DNA of 64,000 nucleotides from Streptomyces sp. ISL-12 (GTDB taxonomy: Bacteria; Actinomycetota; Actinomycetes; Streptomycetales; Streptomycetaceae): the NCBI RefSeq assembly GCF_018614415.1, contig NZ_JAGGOO010000042.1, forward strand, positions 1-64,000, written 5' to 3'. A model generated the notes under the pieces. It saw only the letters and a program-made list of their open reading frames with translations. It was not told where the DNA came from and searched no databases. The position numbers and the translations under genes are program-made. Each line of letters begins with the position of its first letter. The first letter of the stretch is position 1. Positions 35,101-43,421 of the stretch are shown piece by piece.

Positions 35101-36170
35101 CCACGCTCGACACCGACACCCTCCGCCGGCTCCCCAAGGCCGTGCTGCACGACCACCTCGACGGCGGTCTGCGTCCCGCCACCGTCGTGGAACTGGCCCG
35201 GGAGGCCGGCCACACCCTGCCCGCCGACGGCCCCGACGCACTGGCCGCCTGGTTCTACGCGGCCGCCAACTCCGGTGACCTGGTGCGCTACATAGCCACC
35301 TTCGAACACACCCTCGCCGTGCTCCAGACCCGCGCGGGCCTGCTGCGCGCCGCCGAGGAGTACGTCCTCGACCTCGCCGCGGACGGCGTGGTCTACGCCG
35401 AGGTGCGCTACGCCCCCGAGCTGATGCTGCGGGGCGGTCTGACCCTGCCCGAGGTCGTCGAGACGGTCCAGGAGGGGCTGGCCGCGGGCATGGCGAAGGC
35501 CGCGGCGGCCGGTACGCCCGTCCGGGTGGGCACCCTGCTGTGCGGGATGCGGATGTTCGACCGCGTCCGTGAGGCCGCCGACCTGGCGGTCGCCTTCCGG
35601 GACGCCGGGGTCGTCGGCTTCGACATCGCCGGTGCCGAGGACGGCTTCCCGCCCGCCGACCACCTCGCCGCCTTCGCCCACCTGCGCGGTGAGAACATGC
35701 CGTTCACCATCCACGCCGGGGAGGCGTACGGACTGCCCAGCATCCACCAGGCGGTCCAGGTGTGCGGCGCCCAGCGCATCGGCCACGGCGTGCGCATCAC
35801 CGACGACATCCCCGACCTCGCGGCCGGCAAGCTGGGCCGCCTGGCCGGCTGGGTGCGGGACCGCCGGATCGCCCTGGAGATGTGCCCCACCTCCAACCTC
35901 CAGACCGGCGCCGCGGCCTCCATCGCCGAGCACCCGATCACCGCGCTGAAGGACCTCGGCTTCCGGGTCACCCTCAACACCGACAACCGCCTCGTCTCGG
36001 GCACGACGATGACCCGCGAGATGTCCCTGCTGGTGGAGCAGGCGGGCTGGACGGCCGAGGACCTGCGCACGGTCACGGTCAACGCCCTCAAGAGCGCCTT
36101 CATCCCGTTCGACGAGCGCGAGGCCCTGATCGAGGACGTCGTCCTGCCCGGTTACGCCGTCGTGCTCTGA
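35097..36170 (+). CDS. add: Adenosine deaminase
   Basis: 357 residues. Family zinc and catalytic motifs are intact: [16 protein letters not shown] (metal His pair), [10 protein letters not shown] (His, Glu), RIGHGVRI (His) and [12 protein letters not shown] (Asp pair). It hydrolyses adenosine and deoxyadenosine to inosine forms. Start ATG 35097 overlaps the VOC stop. Such a two-gene operon behind a strong palindrome suggests inducible control rather than housekeeping salvage. The 3' end overlaps the convergent DinB-like gene by 19 bp. Confidence 0.93.
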   Translation: MTTLDTDTLRRLPKAVLHDHLDGGLRPATVVELAREAGHTLPADGPDALAAWFYAAANSGDLVRYIATFEHTLAVLQTRAGLLRAAEEYVLDLAADGVVYAEVRYAPELMLRGGLTLPEVVETVQEGLAAGMAKAAAAGTPVRVGTLLCGMRMFDRVREAADLAVAFRDAGVVGFDIAGAEDGFPPADHLAAFAHLRGENMPFTIHAGEAYGLPSIHQAVQVCGAQRIGHGVRITDDIPDLAAGKLGRLAGWVRDRRIALEMCPTSNLQTGAAASIAEHPITALKDLGFRVTLNTDNRLVSGTTMTREMSLLVEQAGWTAEDLRTVTVNALKSAFIPFDEREALIEDVVLPGYAVVL

Positions 36171-36667
36171 AGGAGCCCGCGCGCGTAGGCGGCCTGCCCC
36201 GCGTGCTGGAGGTCGTCGGACAGGACGCTGACCAGCCGGACGGCCAGCGTGACCGGCGGGTCCCAGGTGTCGTCCACCACGCGCTCCAGGTCCCGGGCGG
36301 CCAGGGAGCGCAGGGCGCCGAGCGTCTGCTCGTGCACGGCGTCGTAGTAGCCGGTCAGCAGGTCCGCCGAGCCGACCCGCACCTTCGCGACCTGCGCGGG
36401 ACCGTGCCCGTACCCGGTGTCCCCGGCGGGCAGGCCGAGGCCGAAGCGCTGGTGCCAGTCCTGGGCCAGCCACACCTGGTCCAGGCCGAAGGCGTCCGCG
36501 ACGTGGTCGTCCTGGACCCGGGTCAGATGCCAGATCAGCCAGGCGACGGAGTTGGCGTCGGGGGAGGGGCGGGCGGCCAGGTCGTCGGGGCCGACGCCGT
36601 CGACGGCGGCGTGGACCTCTTCCCGGACACGGCCGTAGCCCTCGATGAGGATGTCCTTGGCATGCAT
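36152..36667 (-). CDS. DinB/mycothiol-transferase-like family protein
   Basis: 171 residues, a four-helix DinB fold: [40 protein letters not shown] (metal His), and a C-terminal [15 protein letters not shown] with the other His. Members act as thiol (mycothiol or bacillithiol) S-transferases or unknown metalloenzymes. ATG 36667 is chosen as the start of the conserved MHAKDIL; the frame continues to 36685 without support. The stop overlaps the convergent add gene. Confidence 0.82.
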   Translation of the reverse strand: MHAKDILIEGYGRVREEVHAAVDGVGPDDLAARPSPDANSVAWLIWHLTRVQDDHVADAFGLDQVWLAQDWHQRFGLGLPAGDTGYGHGPAQVAKVRVGSADLLTGYYDAVHEQTLGALRSLAARDLERVVDDTWDPPVTLAVRLVSVLSDDLQHAGQAAYARGLLQSTTA

Positions 36668-36692
36668 ACGTCCACCATGACGCACGCGTCCG

Positions 36693-37577
36693 TCAGGCGC
36701 TCCTCGTCTCCAGCAGCGCCATCAGCGCCCGGGCGGCCGGGCTGGTGGCCTGCGGGGGCGGCAGCAGGGCCACGGTCTCGTACAGCACGTCGTCGGTCTC
36801 CTTCAGCGGCAGCGAGGTCAGGGACGCCCGCTTGTGCCGGAAGTGGCGCGGCACGACGGCGACGCCCAGGTTCTCGTCGATCAGGTCGAGCAGCCCGTGC
36901 ACGTCGTTGACCTCCAGCGCCACGGTGCGCCGTACGCCCGCCGCGGCGAACGCGGTGTCGGTGACGCGGCGCGGCCCCCAGTCGGGGTGGAAGTCGACGA
37001 AGACCTCGTCGGCCAGGTCGCGGGGGGCCAGTACCGCCCCGTGACCGGCGAGGCGGTGACCCGGGTGGCACAGCACGGTCATCGGCTCGGCCGACAGCGA
37101 CACCGAGCGCAGCCGGTCGCTGTCCGGCTGGATCCGGTAGGCGAAGGCCAGGTCCAGCCGGCCCGCGGCGACCTCCTCCGCCAACTCGCCGGAGCCCGCC
37201 TGCCGCAGCCGGATCTCCACGTCCGGGTGACGGCGGCGGAAACCGGCCAGCAGTCCGGCCACCGGCACCCCGGCGATGCACTGCTCGGTGCCCACCGAGA
37301 GCGTGCCGCGCAGCACCCCCTGCACCGCGGCGACCGCCTCGTGCGCCGCCCGCACCTGTGCCAGGATGCGCTGCGCCTCGCCCAGCAGCGCCCGCCCGGC
37401 CTCGGTCAGCGTCACCCGGCGGGTGGTGCGGACGAACAGCGGCGCCCGCAGCTCCCTCTCCAGCGCCCGGATGGACGCCGACAGGCCCGACTGGGAGACG
37501 ACCAGGCGTTCCGCCGCCCGGGTGAAGTGCTGGTCCTCGGCGACCGCGACGAAGTGCTGGAGATGGCGTAGTTCCAC
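36693..37577 (-). CDS. LysR-type transcriptional regulator
   Basis: 294 residues: the winged helix-turn-helix (MELRHLQHFVAVAEDQHFTR, VVSQSGLSASIRALERELRA, RVTLTEAG) followed by the two-lobed effector domain. The start GTG 37577 is the first codon of the classical LysR N-terminus; no good ribosome site is visible. It diverges from an aldo/keto reductase gene, and a perfect palindrome lies between them. That is the usual layout for a LysR regulator and its target. Confidence 0.9.
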   Translation of the reverse strand: MELRHLQHFVAVAEDQHFTRAAERLVVSQSGLSASIRALERELRAPLFVRTTRRVTLTEAGRALLGEAQRILAQVRAAHEAVAAVQGVLRGTLSVGTEQCIAGVPVAGLLAGFRRRHPDVEIRLRQAGSGELAEEVAAGRLDLAFAYRIQPDSDRLRSVSLSAEPMTVLCHPGHRLAGHGAVLAPRDLADEVFVDFHPDWGPRRVTDTAFAAAGVRRTVALEVNDVHGLLDLIDENLGVAVVPRHFRHKRASLTSLPLKETDDVLYETVALLPPPQATSPAARALMALLETRSA

Positions 37578-37597
37578 GACTGAGAAGCGTAGTCGCT

Positions 37598-37613
37598 GAA
37601 TCCCATCGGATTC
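37598..37613. promoter_or_regulatory. Palindromic operator between LysR gene and aldo/keto reductase
   Basis: GAATCC-CATC-GGATTC is a perfect 6-4-6 palindrome, 21 bp upstream of the LysR gene start and 76 bp upstream of the reductase. Its centre and position suit a LysR binding site controlling both divergent genes; the dyad is not the textbook T-N11-A but contains T and A at the flanks. Binding is inferred. Confidence 0.6.
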
Positions 37614-37688
37614 TCCTGTTGGACCACTCGCCGAGACCGGCGCGAGAGTGGGAGCCGGTTCCGTCGTACCGATCCCTCTGGAGACGCG

Positions 37689-38681
37689 TTGTACACCGCA
37701 CACCCCGACCGCTACGCGACCCTGCCCTACCGGCGCACCGGACGCAGCGGCCTGAAGCTCCCCGCGCTCTCGCTCGGCCTGTGGCACAACTTCGGCCCGG
37801 ACCGCCCGGTGGAGACCCAGCGCGCCATCCTGCGCCGCGCCTTCGACCTCGGTGTCACCCACTTCGACCTGGCCAACAACTACGGCCCGCCGCCCGGCGC
37901 CGCCGAGTCCGCCCTCGGCGAGGCGCTGAAGGCCGACTTCGCGCCGTACCGCGACGAGCTGGTGATCTCCACCAAGGCCGGCTACCTGATGTGGTCCGGC
38001 CCGTACGGCGAGTGGGGTTCGCGCAAGTACCTGCTGTCCTCCCTCGACCAGAGCCTGCAGCGGATGGGCCTGGAGTACGTCGACATCTTCTACTCGCACC
38101 GCCCCGACCCGGAGACTCCGCTGGAGGAGACGATGGGCGCCCTGCACTCGGCGGTGCGGCAGGGCAAGGCGCTGTACGTCGGCGTCTCCAACTACTCGGC
38201 GGAGCAGACGCGGGAGGCCGCGCGCATCCTCGCCGACCTCGGCACGCCGCTGCTGATCCACCAGCCGCGCTACTCGATGCTCGACCGCCGCCCGGAGAGC
38301 GAGGGCCTGCTGGACGCGCTCGACGAACTGGAGGTGGGCTCCATCGCCTACTCCCCGCTGGAGCAGGGCCTGCTGACCGGCCGCTACCTCGACGGCATCC
38401 CGGAGGACTCGCGGGCGGCGAGCGACAGCCCCTTCCTGAACTCGGACGCGGTCACCGAGGACCTGGTCGGCAAGCTGCGCGCGCTCGACTCGATCGCCAC
38501 GTCCCGCGGCCAGTCCCTGGCGCAGATGGCCCTGGCGTGGGTGCTGCGCGGGGGCCGGGTGACCTCCGCGCTGGTCGGCGCGAGCAGCCCGGCGCAGCTG
38601 GAGGACAGCGTCGCGGCCGTCGGCAACCTGGACTTCGACGCCGACGAACTGGCGCGGATCGACGAACTCGTCGCGGCCTAG
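37689..38681 (+). CDS. Aldo/keto reductase, YghZ/potassium-channel-beta type
   Basis: 330 residues. YATLPYRRTGRSGLKLPALS, FDLGVTHFDLANNYGPPPGA (catalytic Asp and Tyr), VISTKAGYLMW (Lys), DIFYSHRPD (His) and ALVGASSPAQLED (NADPH phosphate site) are all present. The length and YLMWSGPYGEWGS match the YghZ family, which reduces L-glyceraldehyde 3-phosphate and methylglyoxal. The start is TTG 37689 with GGAG upstream. The divergent LysR protein is its likely regulator. Confidence 0.9.
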   Translation: MYTAHPDRYATLPYRRTGRSGLKLPALSLGLWHNFGPDRPVETQRAILRRAFDLGVTHFDLANNYGPPPGAAESALGEALKADFAPYRDELVISTKAGYLMWSGPYGEWGSRKYLLSSLDQSLQRMGLEYVDIFYSHRPDPETPLEETMGALHSAVRQGKALYVGVSNYSAEQTREAARILADLGTPLLIHQPRYSMLDRRPESEGLLDALDELEVGSIAYSPLEQGLLTGRYLDGIPEDSRAASDSPFLNSDAVTEDLVGKLRALDSIATSRGQSLAQMALAWVLRGGRVTSALVGASSPAQLEDSVAAVGNLDFDADELARIDELVAA

Positions 38682-38687
38682 AGGGAG

Positions 38688-38732
38688 TTCCGGCCAGTCG
38701 AAGCTGTGAATATGCCAAGAGACTGGCCGGAA
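38688..38732. terminator. 12-bp perfect inverted repeat after the aldo/keto reductase
   Basis: TTCCGGCCAGTC (38688-38699) and GACTGGCCGGAA (38721-38732) are exact complements separated by 21 bp, starting 7 bp after the reductase stop. As RNA it would form a long-looped stem suitable for termination, though no U-run follows. It might also be a regulator site for the next gene, 114 bp on. Confidence 0.5.
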
Positions 38733-38845
38733 AGACGTGGTGACAGTGGTTCAGCAGTGAACATACTCGACTCCTAGGGCGCATCACGCCACGCGACAGC
38801 GCCCTCACCCACAGCGCACGACGCACGCGACGGGGGAGGGGAGAC

Positions 38846-39256
38846 GTGCACGACGAGTTCCTGTGCCATGTCACCGCGTACGGAGTCTGTGACGGGCGAC
38901 GGATCGGCGTCCCCCTGGGGACCTACCGGGCGCCCACCCTCGCCCTCGCCCTGTGGTGGCTGCGCGACCGCGCCTTCTGGATCGCCGAGCGGCTCGATCC
39001 GCAGCCCGACCGGCCGCACCTGCCGCGCGGCGCCCTGACCCCGGTCGCCGACGACGCCCCGGACGTCCCGCGGGCGCTGCGCGCCTGGTGCGCCGACGTG
39101 GTGCAGCAGGAACTGGTCGGCGAGGAACTGGCCGCCGGGCGGCTGGTGCGGGTCGCCACCAGCGACGAGACCACCGAGTACGAACTGCTCGCCGAGTCGG
39201 TGGACGCCCTGCGCATGCAGCGCACCGGCCCGGCCCTGGTGGTGCCCGTCGCCTGA
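38846..39256 (+). CDS. Hypothetical protein
   Basis: 136 residues and soluble: MHDEFLCHVTAYGVCDGRRI, GVPLGTYRAPTLALALWWLR and a C-terminal DVVQQELVGEELAAGRLVRV. It has alpha/beta character with no membrane segment or signal. GTG 38846 is preceded by GGGGGAGGGGAG. I do not recognise the family. It converges on the ECF41 gene with a 6-bp gap. Confidence 0.65.
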   Translation: MHDEFLCHVTAYGVCDGRRIGVPLGTYRAPTLALALWWLRDRAFWIAERLDPQPDRPHLPRGALTPVADDAPDVPRALRAWCADVVQQELVGEELAAGRLVRVATSDETTEYELLAESVDALRMQRTGPALVVPVA

Positions 39257-39262
39257 CCGGCG

Positions 39263-40156
39263 TCACCGGCGCAGCGCCGTCTCCCGCTCCATGCGCGACA
39301 GCTTCTCGGGGTTGCGCACGGCGTACAGGCCGGTGATGAGGCCGTCGTCGACGCGCACCGCCACCACGCTGTCCAGGCCGCCGTCGAGCCGCACGACCAG
39401 TGCCGGGTGGCCGTTGACCTGCGCCGGCCGCAGGGAGACCTCGGCGGTGAGCCGGCCCAGCGCGCCGAGCAGCAGCCGGGCCACCTTGTCGGCGCCGTCG
39501 ACGGGCCGCAGGACGGCCTGCCGGACCCCGCCGCCGTCGCCCAGCAGCACGACGTCGGGCGCCAGGATGTCGAGCAGGCCCCGCAGGTCGCCCGTCTCGA
39601 CCGCCCGCCGGAACGCGGCGAGCGCGTCCCGGGTGTCGGCGGGGGAGACGGTCCCGCGCGGCCGGCGTGCCGCGACATGGGCCCGGGCCCGGTGCGCGAT
39701 CTGCCGGACCGCGGCCGGGCTCTTGCCGACGGCGTCGGCGATCTCCCCGTACCCCAGGGCGAACACCTCGCGCAGCACGAACACCGCCCGCTCGACGGGC
39801 GCCAGGGTCTCCAGGACCAGCAGCATGGCCATCGAGACGCTGTCGGCCAGTTCGACGTCCTCGGCCACGTCCGGGGTGGTCAGCAGGGGCTCCGGCAGCC
39901 AGGAGCCGACGTAGGACTCCTTGCGGCGGCCCAGCGCGCGCAGCCGGCTCAGTGCCTGGCGCGTGGTGATGCGGACCAGGTAGGCCCGCGGGTCCCGTAC
40001 CTCGCCGAGATCGACGCCCGCCCACCGCAGCCAGGTCTCCTGGAGCACGTCCTCCGCGTCGGCGGCGGAGCCGAGCATCTCGTAGGCCACGGTGAACAGC
40101 AGGTTGCGGTGGGCGACGAACGCCTCGGTGGCTCGGTCGCTGTGTTCTGTCGTCAC
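39263..40156 (-). CDS. ECF41-type RNA polymerase sigma factor with SnoaL-like C-terminal domain
   Basis: 297 residues. Sigma region 2 (AFVAHRNLLFTVAYEMLGSA, DAEDVLQETWLRW) and region 4 (YGEIADAVGKSPAAVRQIAH) are followed by a ~100-residue SnoaL-like domain that tunes activity in place of an anti-sigma factor. Group ECF41 marks are visible: GSWLPEPL in the linker, DGGG (38-41-type motif, here DGGGV) and NPEKL near the C-terminus. The GTG 40156 start has no ribosome site but lies 9 bp after a predicted -10 element, which suits a leaderless transcript. It diverges from a CMD gene, the standard ECF41 partner. Confidence 0.92.
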   Translation of the reverse strand: MTTEHSDRATEAFVAHRNLLFTVAYEMLGSAADAEDVLQETWLRWAGVDLGEVRDPRAYLVRITTRQALSRLRALGRRKESYVGSWLPEPLLTTPDVAEDVELADSVSMAMLLVLETLAPVERAVFVLREVFALGYGEIADAVGKSPAAVRQIAHRARAHVAARRPRGTVSPADTRDALAAFRRAVETGDLRGLLDILAPDVVLLGDGGGVRQAVLRPVDGADKVARLLLGALGRLTAEVSLRPAQVNGHPALVVRLDGGLDSVVAVRVDDGLITGLYAVRNPEKLSRMERETALRR

Positions 40157-40164
40157 GTACCCGA

Positions 40165-40191
40165 GACGCCGGCCGGGGCGGTTCCGTGACA
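40165..40191 (-). promoter_or_regulatory. ECF41-type promoter for the sigma gene
   Basis: On the minus strand TGTCACG (40185-40191) is followed, after exactly 16 bp, by CGTC (40165-40168). The ECF41 consensus I recall is TGTCACA-N16-CGTC, so only the last base of the -35 differs. Transcription would begin about at the GTG start codon, predicting a leaderless, self-activated message. Confidence 0.75.
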
Positions 40192-40225
40192 GCACCGGCC
40201 GGTGGCGCACGTCACATTTCCGCCA

Positions 40226-40252
40226 CGTCACAGGGAACGGAGCACCGGCGTC
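40226..40252 (+). promoter_or_regulatory. ECF41-type promoter for the CMD gene
   Basis: CGTCACA (40226-40232), exactly 16 bp, then CGTC (40249-40252). One mismatch to TGTCACA-N16-CGTC. It lies 42 bp before the CMD gene start, leaving room for a leader with the GAGG ribosome site. A second CGTCACA at 40210-40216 has no CGTC at the right distance. Confidence 0.75.
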
Positions 40253-40293
40253 CTGTGGGCATCCGACGCACGGACACGAGTGAGGACGACGCC

Positions 40294-40779
40294 ATGGAAA
40301 CCCGGTTCGACCTGTTCGAGAACGAGATCGCGGCCAAGTTCGCCAAGCGGTTCGCGGGGACGGCGGTGGTGCTCCAGCAGTCGCCGCTGCCGAGGTCCAC
40401 GCAGGAACTGGTGTCGCTGCGCGCCAGTCAGATCAACGGCTGCGGCCACTGCGTCGACATGCACGCCAAGGAGGCCGCGGCGGCCGGGGAGAGCGCGGTG
40501 CGGCTCAGCCTGGTCGCCACCTGGCGCGAGTCCACCGTCTTCACCGAGGCCGAACGGGCCGCGCTGGCCCTCGCCGAGGAGGGCACCCGGCTCGCCGACG
40601 CCCACCAAGGCGTGTCCGACGAGACCTGGGAGCTGGTACGCGAGCACTACGACGACGACCAGACCGCCGCGCTGGTCTGCCTGGTCGGGCTGATCAACGC
40701 GGCCAACCGGCTCGCCGTGATCACCCGTCAGAAGGGCGGCTCCTACGAGCCCGGGGCGTTCGCCGCCGCGTTCGACTGA
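40294..40779 (+). CDS. Carboxymuconolactone decarboxylase/AhpD-like protein
   Basis: 161 residues, all helical. The AhpD-like redox and proton-relay motif NGCGHCVDMHAKEA (CxxC and His, ~50-63) is complete, with LVSLRASQI before it and LVCLVGLINAANRLAV after. Members act as alkylhydroperoxidase-type antioxidants or decarboxylases. ATG 40294 has GAGGACG upstream. This is the conserved target gene of ECF41 sigma factors, and a matching promoter lies upstream. Its 3' end overlaps the convergent streptophobe gene by 37 bp. Confidence 0.9.
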   Translation: METRFDLFENEIAAKFAKRFAGTAVVLQQSPLPRSTQELVSLRASQINGCGHCVDMHAKEAAAAGESAVRLSLVATWRESTVFTEAERAALALAEEGTRLADAHQGVSDETWELVREHYDDDQTAALVCLVGLINAANRLAVITRQKGGSYEPGAFAAAFD

Positions 40780-42020
40780 TCCCTCCGACGCCGGGTTCCG
40801 AGGCGCGTGAGCAGCGCGCCGAGGAACCCGGCGGCCAGCCCCCACCCCGCCGCGAGGCCGGCCACGGTCCACAGCCGCGGCCGCAGGAACAGTTCCCCGG
40901 AGAGCCCGCCGCCCAGGTCACCGATGCCCAGCAGCGACAGGCCGTACCGCGCGAAGACCCGGCCGGTCAGGCCGATCACGAGCACCGTCGCCACCAGCGC
41001 GCAGGCCATCCGCACGGCGTCGCGCCAGGCCGGCGTCCCGGCCGGCGACCGCGCCGCCAGCACGCACCCGGCGGCCGGCAGCAGCACCGCGGCGGCGACC
41101 AGCAGCCACCACGCCCGGCCGTCCTGGCCGGTGAGCGTCCCCAGGTTCACGGTCGAGACGTCCGGGGTGCGCAGCACCTCGTCCAGGACGCGGGGCATCG
41201 GCAGCCCGAACGGCCCCTCCACCCGCCCGTTCCAGGTACCGCCCATGCCGATGGTCAGCGCGGGCCACGTCAGGTTGGGCAGTCCGAGCAGCACCACGGC
41301 GAGGGTCTGCGCCGGACGCCCCCGGGTGGCCGCGACGGCCAGCGCGACGACGACGCCGACCGCGACGCAGGCGAGCAGCAGCGCGACCATGGCGTACGCC
41401 GCCGGACGCGCGGCCGACCGCAGCCGCCCGAGCCGCCCGGACAGCGGCGCCCCGCCCGTCACCAGCAGCGCCACGAGCAGGACACCCGCCAGCCACAGCA
41501 GGCCGAAGAACACGGTCAGCGGCACGTCCGTGGTGAAGCCGACGGTCGGGGAGACGCCGAACAGGTCACCGAGGTCGTCCAGCCATCCCTCCCCGAGGGA
41601 GACCTCGAAGGTGTGCCGGGCGGCGAGGGCCAGGGCGAGCAGGACGAGCAGCCACAGGACGGCGATCCGGCCCGCCCAGCGGGCCAGTTCCGGTCCGTCG
41701 GCCACCGTGCGGCGGCGCAGCGGCCCGAGGAAGCCCCGGCCCACCACCAGCGCCCCGGCCAGCGTCACCGACAGCGGCATCACGGTGAGCCCGGCCTCGG
41801 CGCCGGCCAGCTCCCCGGCGTCCCCGGACAGTTCCACCGCCCCGCCCAGCGCGGCCGCGACGACCGCCGCGACGACCGGCCAGAAGGCACCGTCGGGCAG
41901 GTCGGCCGCCCCGGCCGCCCACAGCCCGAGCGCGGCGACCGCGAACGGGACGGCCAGCCCGGCCAGCACCGTGCCCAGGGCCGCTGTCCAGCCGTGGTCG
42001 GAGGGGGTGCGCACACTCAC
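40743..42020 (-). CDS. Streptophobe family membrane protein
   Basis: 425 residues with about ten hydrophobic helices (for example LGTVLAGLAVPFAVAALGLW, VLWLLVLLALALA, VFFGLLWLAGVLLVALLV) and Gly/Pro-rich loops including LPNLTWPALTIGMGGTWNGR. This is the streptophobe family, confined to Streptomyces relatives and of unknown role. The start GTG 42020 is preceded by GGCGGGG. Its stop lies inside the convergent CMD gene. Confidence 0.8.
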   Translation of the reverse strand: MSVRTPSDHGWTAALGTVLAGLAVPFAVAALGLWAAGAADLPDGAFWPVVAAVVAAALGGAVELSGDAGELAGAEAGLTVMPLSVTLAGALVVGRGFLGPLRRRTVADGPELARWAGRIAVLWLLVLLALALAARHTFEVSLGEGWLDDLGDLFGVSPTVGFTTDVPLTVFFGLLWLAGVLLVALLVTGGAPLSGRLGRLRSAARPAAYAMVALLLACVAVGVVVALAVAATRGRPAQTLAVVLLGLPNLTWPALTIGMGGTWNGRVEGPFGLPMPRVLDEVLRTPDVSTVNLGTLTGQDGRAWWLLVAAAVLLPAAGCVLAARSPAGTPAWRDAVRMACALVATVLVIGLTGRVFARYGLSLLGIGDLGGGLSGELFLRPRLWTVAGLAAGWGLAAGFLGALLTRLGTRRRRDQSNAAANAPGS

Positions 42021-42097
42021 CCCGCCACGCTAAGCAGCGCCCGGCACCCCCGCCCGCCGGGCGAGGCGCACGGAGTCGTCCGCCGCCCGTCGCGACC

Positions 42098-42514
42098 TCA
42101 CCCGGCCCGGACGACCAGCGCGTAGTCACCCAGCCCCAGCAGCCGCTCCGCCGGGATGTCCCCGAGGGCCGTGACCACCGTCAGCACCCGGCCGGTGTCC
42201 GGGTCGAAGGCGATGTCCCGGACCGTGCCCCGTTCGTCCCCCGCGTCGGTCAGCACCCGGCTGCCCACCGGGTCGTACGGGGGCGGCACCGGATCGGCGG
42301 GGCCCGCCGACCGGACCAGGACGGCGTCCGGCCCCACGGCGTGCAGCGCCGCCCAGGGCAGCACCGTCTCCCGGCGCGGACGCCGGCCGCGCAGCCTCAG
42401 GTGGGTGACCGCGCCCGAGCCGGCGTCGACGGCCAGCGACGTCACGGCCCCCAGCTCCGCCGCGTCGGTCAGGGTGAGTACCGGCAGCCCCCGTATCTCG
42501 GAGAACAGCGTCAT
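42098..42514 (-). CDS. PRC-barrel domain protein
   Basis: 138 residues, two PRC-barrel-like halves: TLFSEIRGLPVLTLTDAAEL, GAVTHLRLRGRRPRRETVLP and GSRVLTDAGDERGTVRDIAF, RVLTVVTALGDIPAERLLGL. The beta-barrel is found in RimM and photosynthetic reaction-centre H subunits and in many small proteins with unknown partners. The ATG overlaps the stop of the upstream gene by four bases, the third member of a translationally coupled operon. Confidence 0.82.
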   Translation of the reverse strand: MTLFSEIRGLPVLTLTDAAELGAVTSLAVDAGSGAVTHLRLRGRRPRRETVLPWAALHAVGPDAVLVRSAGPADPVPPPYDPVGSRVLTDAGDERGTVRDIAFDPDTGRVLTVVTALGDIPAERLLGLGDYALVVRAG

Positions 42515-43098
42515 GACGAGGACTCCCTCCGGTGGCCCGGCACGCCACCGGCCGTCAGAGCGGCCAGCTCGTCGAGACTCCCCACGAGATGGCGGACGGC
42601 GTCCGCGGGCAGGACGAGCGCCCGGCCGGACACGGCGAGGGTCTCGCCGCGCGGCACGTAGACCTGGCGCCGACGGCGTCGGGACCCCGGCGCGAGCGAC
42701 TTGCTCGCGGCCACCCGGAAGCCGACCACCCGGCCACTGCCCCCGCCCTCCACCACCACGTCGAGCACCGTGCCGACGTCGGTGCCCGCGTCCGTCAGCA
42801 CCCTCGCCCCCAGCACCCGGCCCTGCGCCGCCTCCCGGCGGGCCACCACGGCGGCCGTCTCCGCCAGCTCCCGCCGGTCCCGGACCAGCACCGCGTCATG
42901 GCCGAGCGCGTGCACGGCGGGCCAGGGCAGGCTCTGCCGCAGCGGGCCCGACAGCAGGCCCCGCCCGCTGAGCGTGAAACCCGTGATCCGTCCGGCCTCC
43001 GCGTCGAAGACGGTGTCCTTGACCTGCGCCACCGCGTCACCGCCCAGGGTCACCACCGGCCGGGTGGTCAGACTCCGCGCGGCCATCAGCTCGTTCAT
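42511..43098 (-). CDS. PRC-barrel domain protein, long form
   Basis: 195 residues, again a duplicated PRC barrel: TTRPVVTLGGDAVAQVKDTV, GRITGFTLSGRG and LGARVLTDAGTDVGTVLDVV, GRVVGFRVAASK. A basic loop (GSRRRRRQVYVPRGE) and a C-terminal helix (ADAVRHLVGSLDELAAL) extend it past its neighbour. ATG 43098 overlaps the upstream small gene's stop (ATGA). The two PRC proteins are probably paired products of a duplication. Confidence 0.82.
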   Translation of the reverse strand: MNELMAARSLTTRPVVTLGGDAVAQVKDTVFDAEAGRITGFTLSGRGLLSGPLRQSLPWPAVHALGHDAVLVRDRRELAETAAVVARREAAQGRVLGARVLTDAGTDVGTVLDVVVEGGGSGRVVGFRVAASKSLAPGSRRRRRQVYVPRGETLAVSGRALVLPADAVRHLVGSLDELAALTAGGVPGHRRESSS

Positions 43099-43241
43099 CG
43101 CACGCCCTTCCCGCCGGACCGGCGCCCGGGCCGTACCGCGACGACCGTGCCGGACCGCCGCCGGGCCTGTACCGCCAGCGTCAACAGCACTGCGGCGACC
43201 AGCACCGCGACCACCACGACGAGCCACGTCCACCAGGCCAC
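43095..43241 (-). CDS. Small single-pass membrane protein heading the PRC operon
   Basis: 48 residues: GTG 43241 has a textbook GGAGG six bases upstream, then one membrane helix (TWLVVVVAVLVAAVLLTLAV) and a basic C-terminal tail (QARRRSGTVVAVRPGRRSGG). Its stop TGA is within the ATGA that starts the long PRC protein. Small size and tight coupling suggest it anchors or inserts with the PRC-barrel proteins. It is not a family I can name. Confidence 0.65.
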   Translation of the reverse strand: MAWWTWLVVVVAVLVAAVLLTLAVQARRRSGTVVAVRPGRRSGGKGVR

Positions 43242-43421
43242 GGTCCACCTCCGCCGTTCCGCCCCGGCCGCCGCTGCGCGACGGCTCCGGTCACGGACCG
43301 GGTGCCCCGTGCGGCTGTGACAATTCCCGCAGTCAGAATGAGGGGACATGCACGGCCGACGGCGGGGTACCAGGACTGGTGCAGCAGCGTCCGGCCAGTC
43401 CGGCTTCCGAGAGAGAAACGC

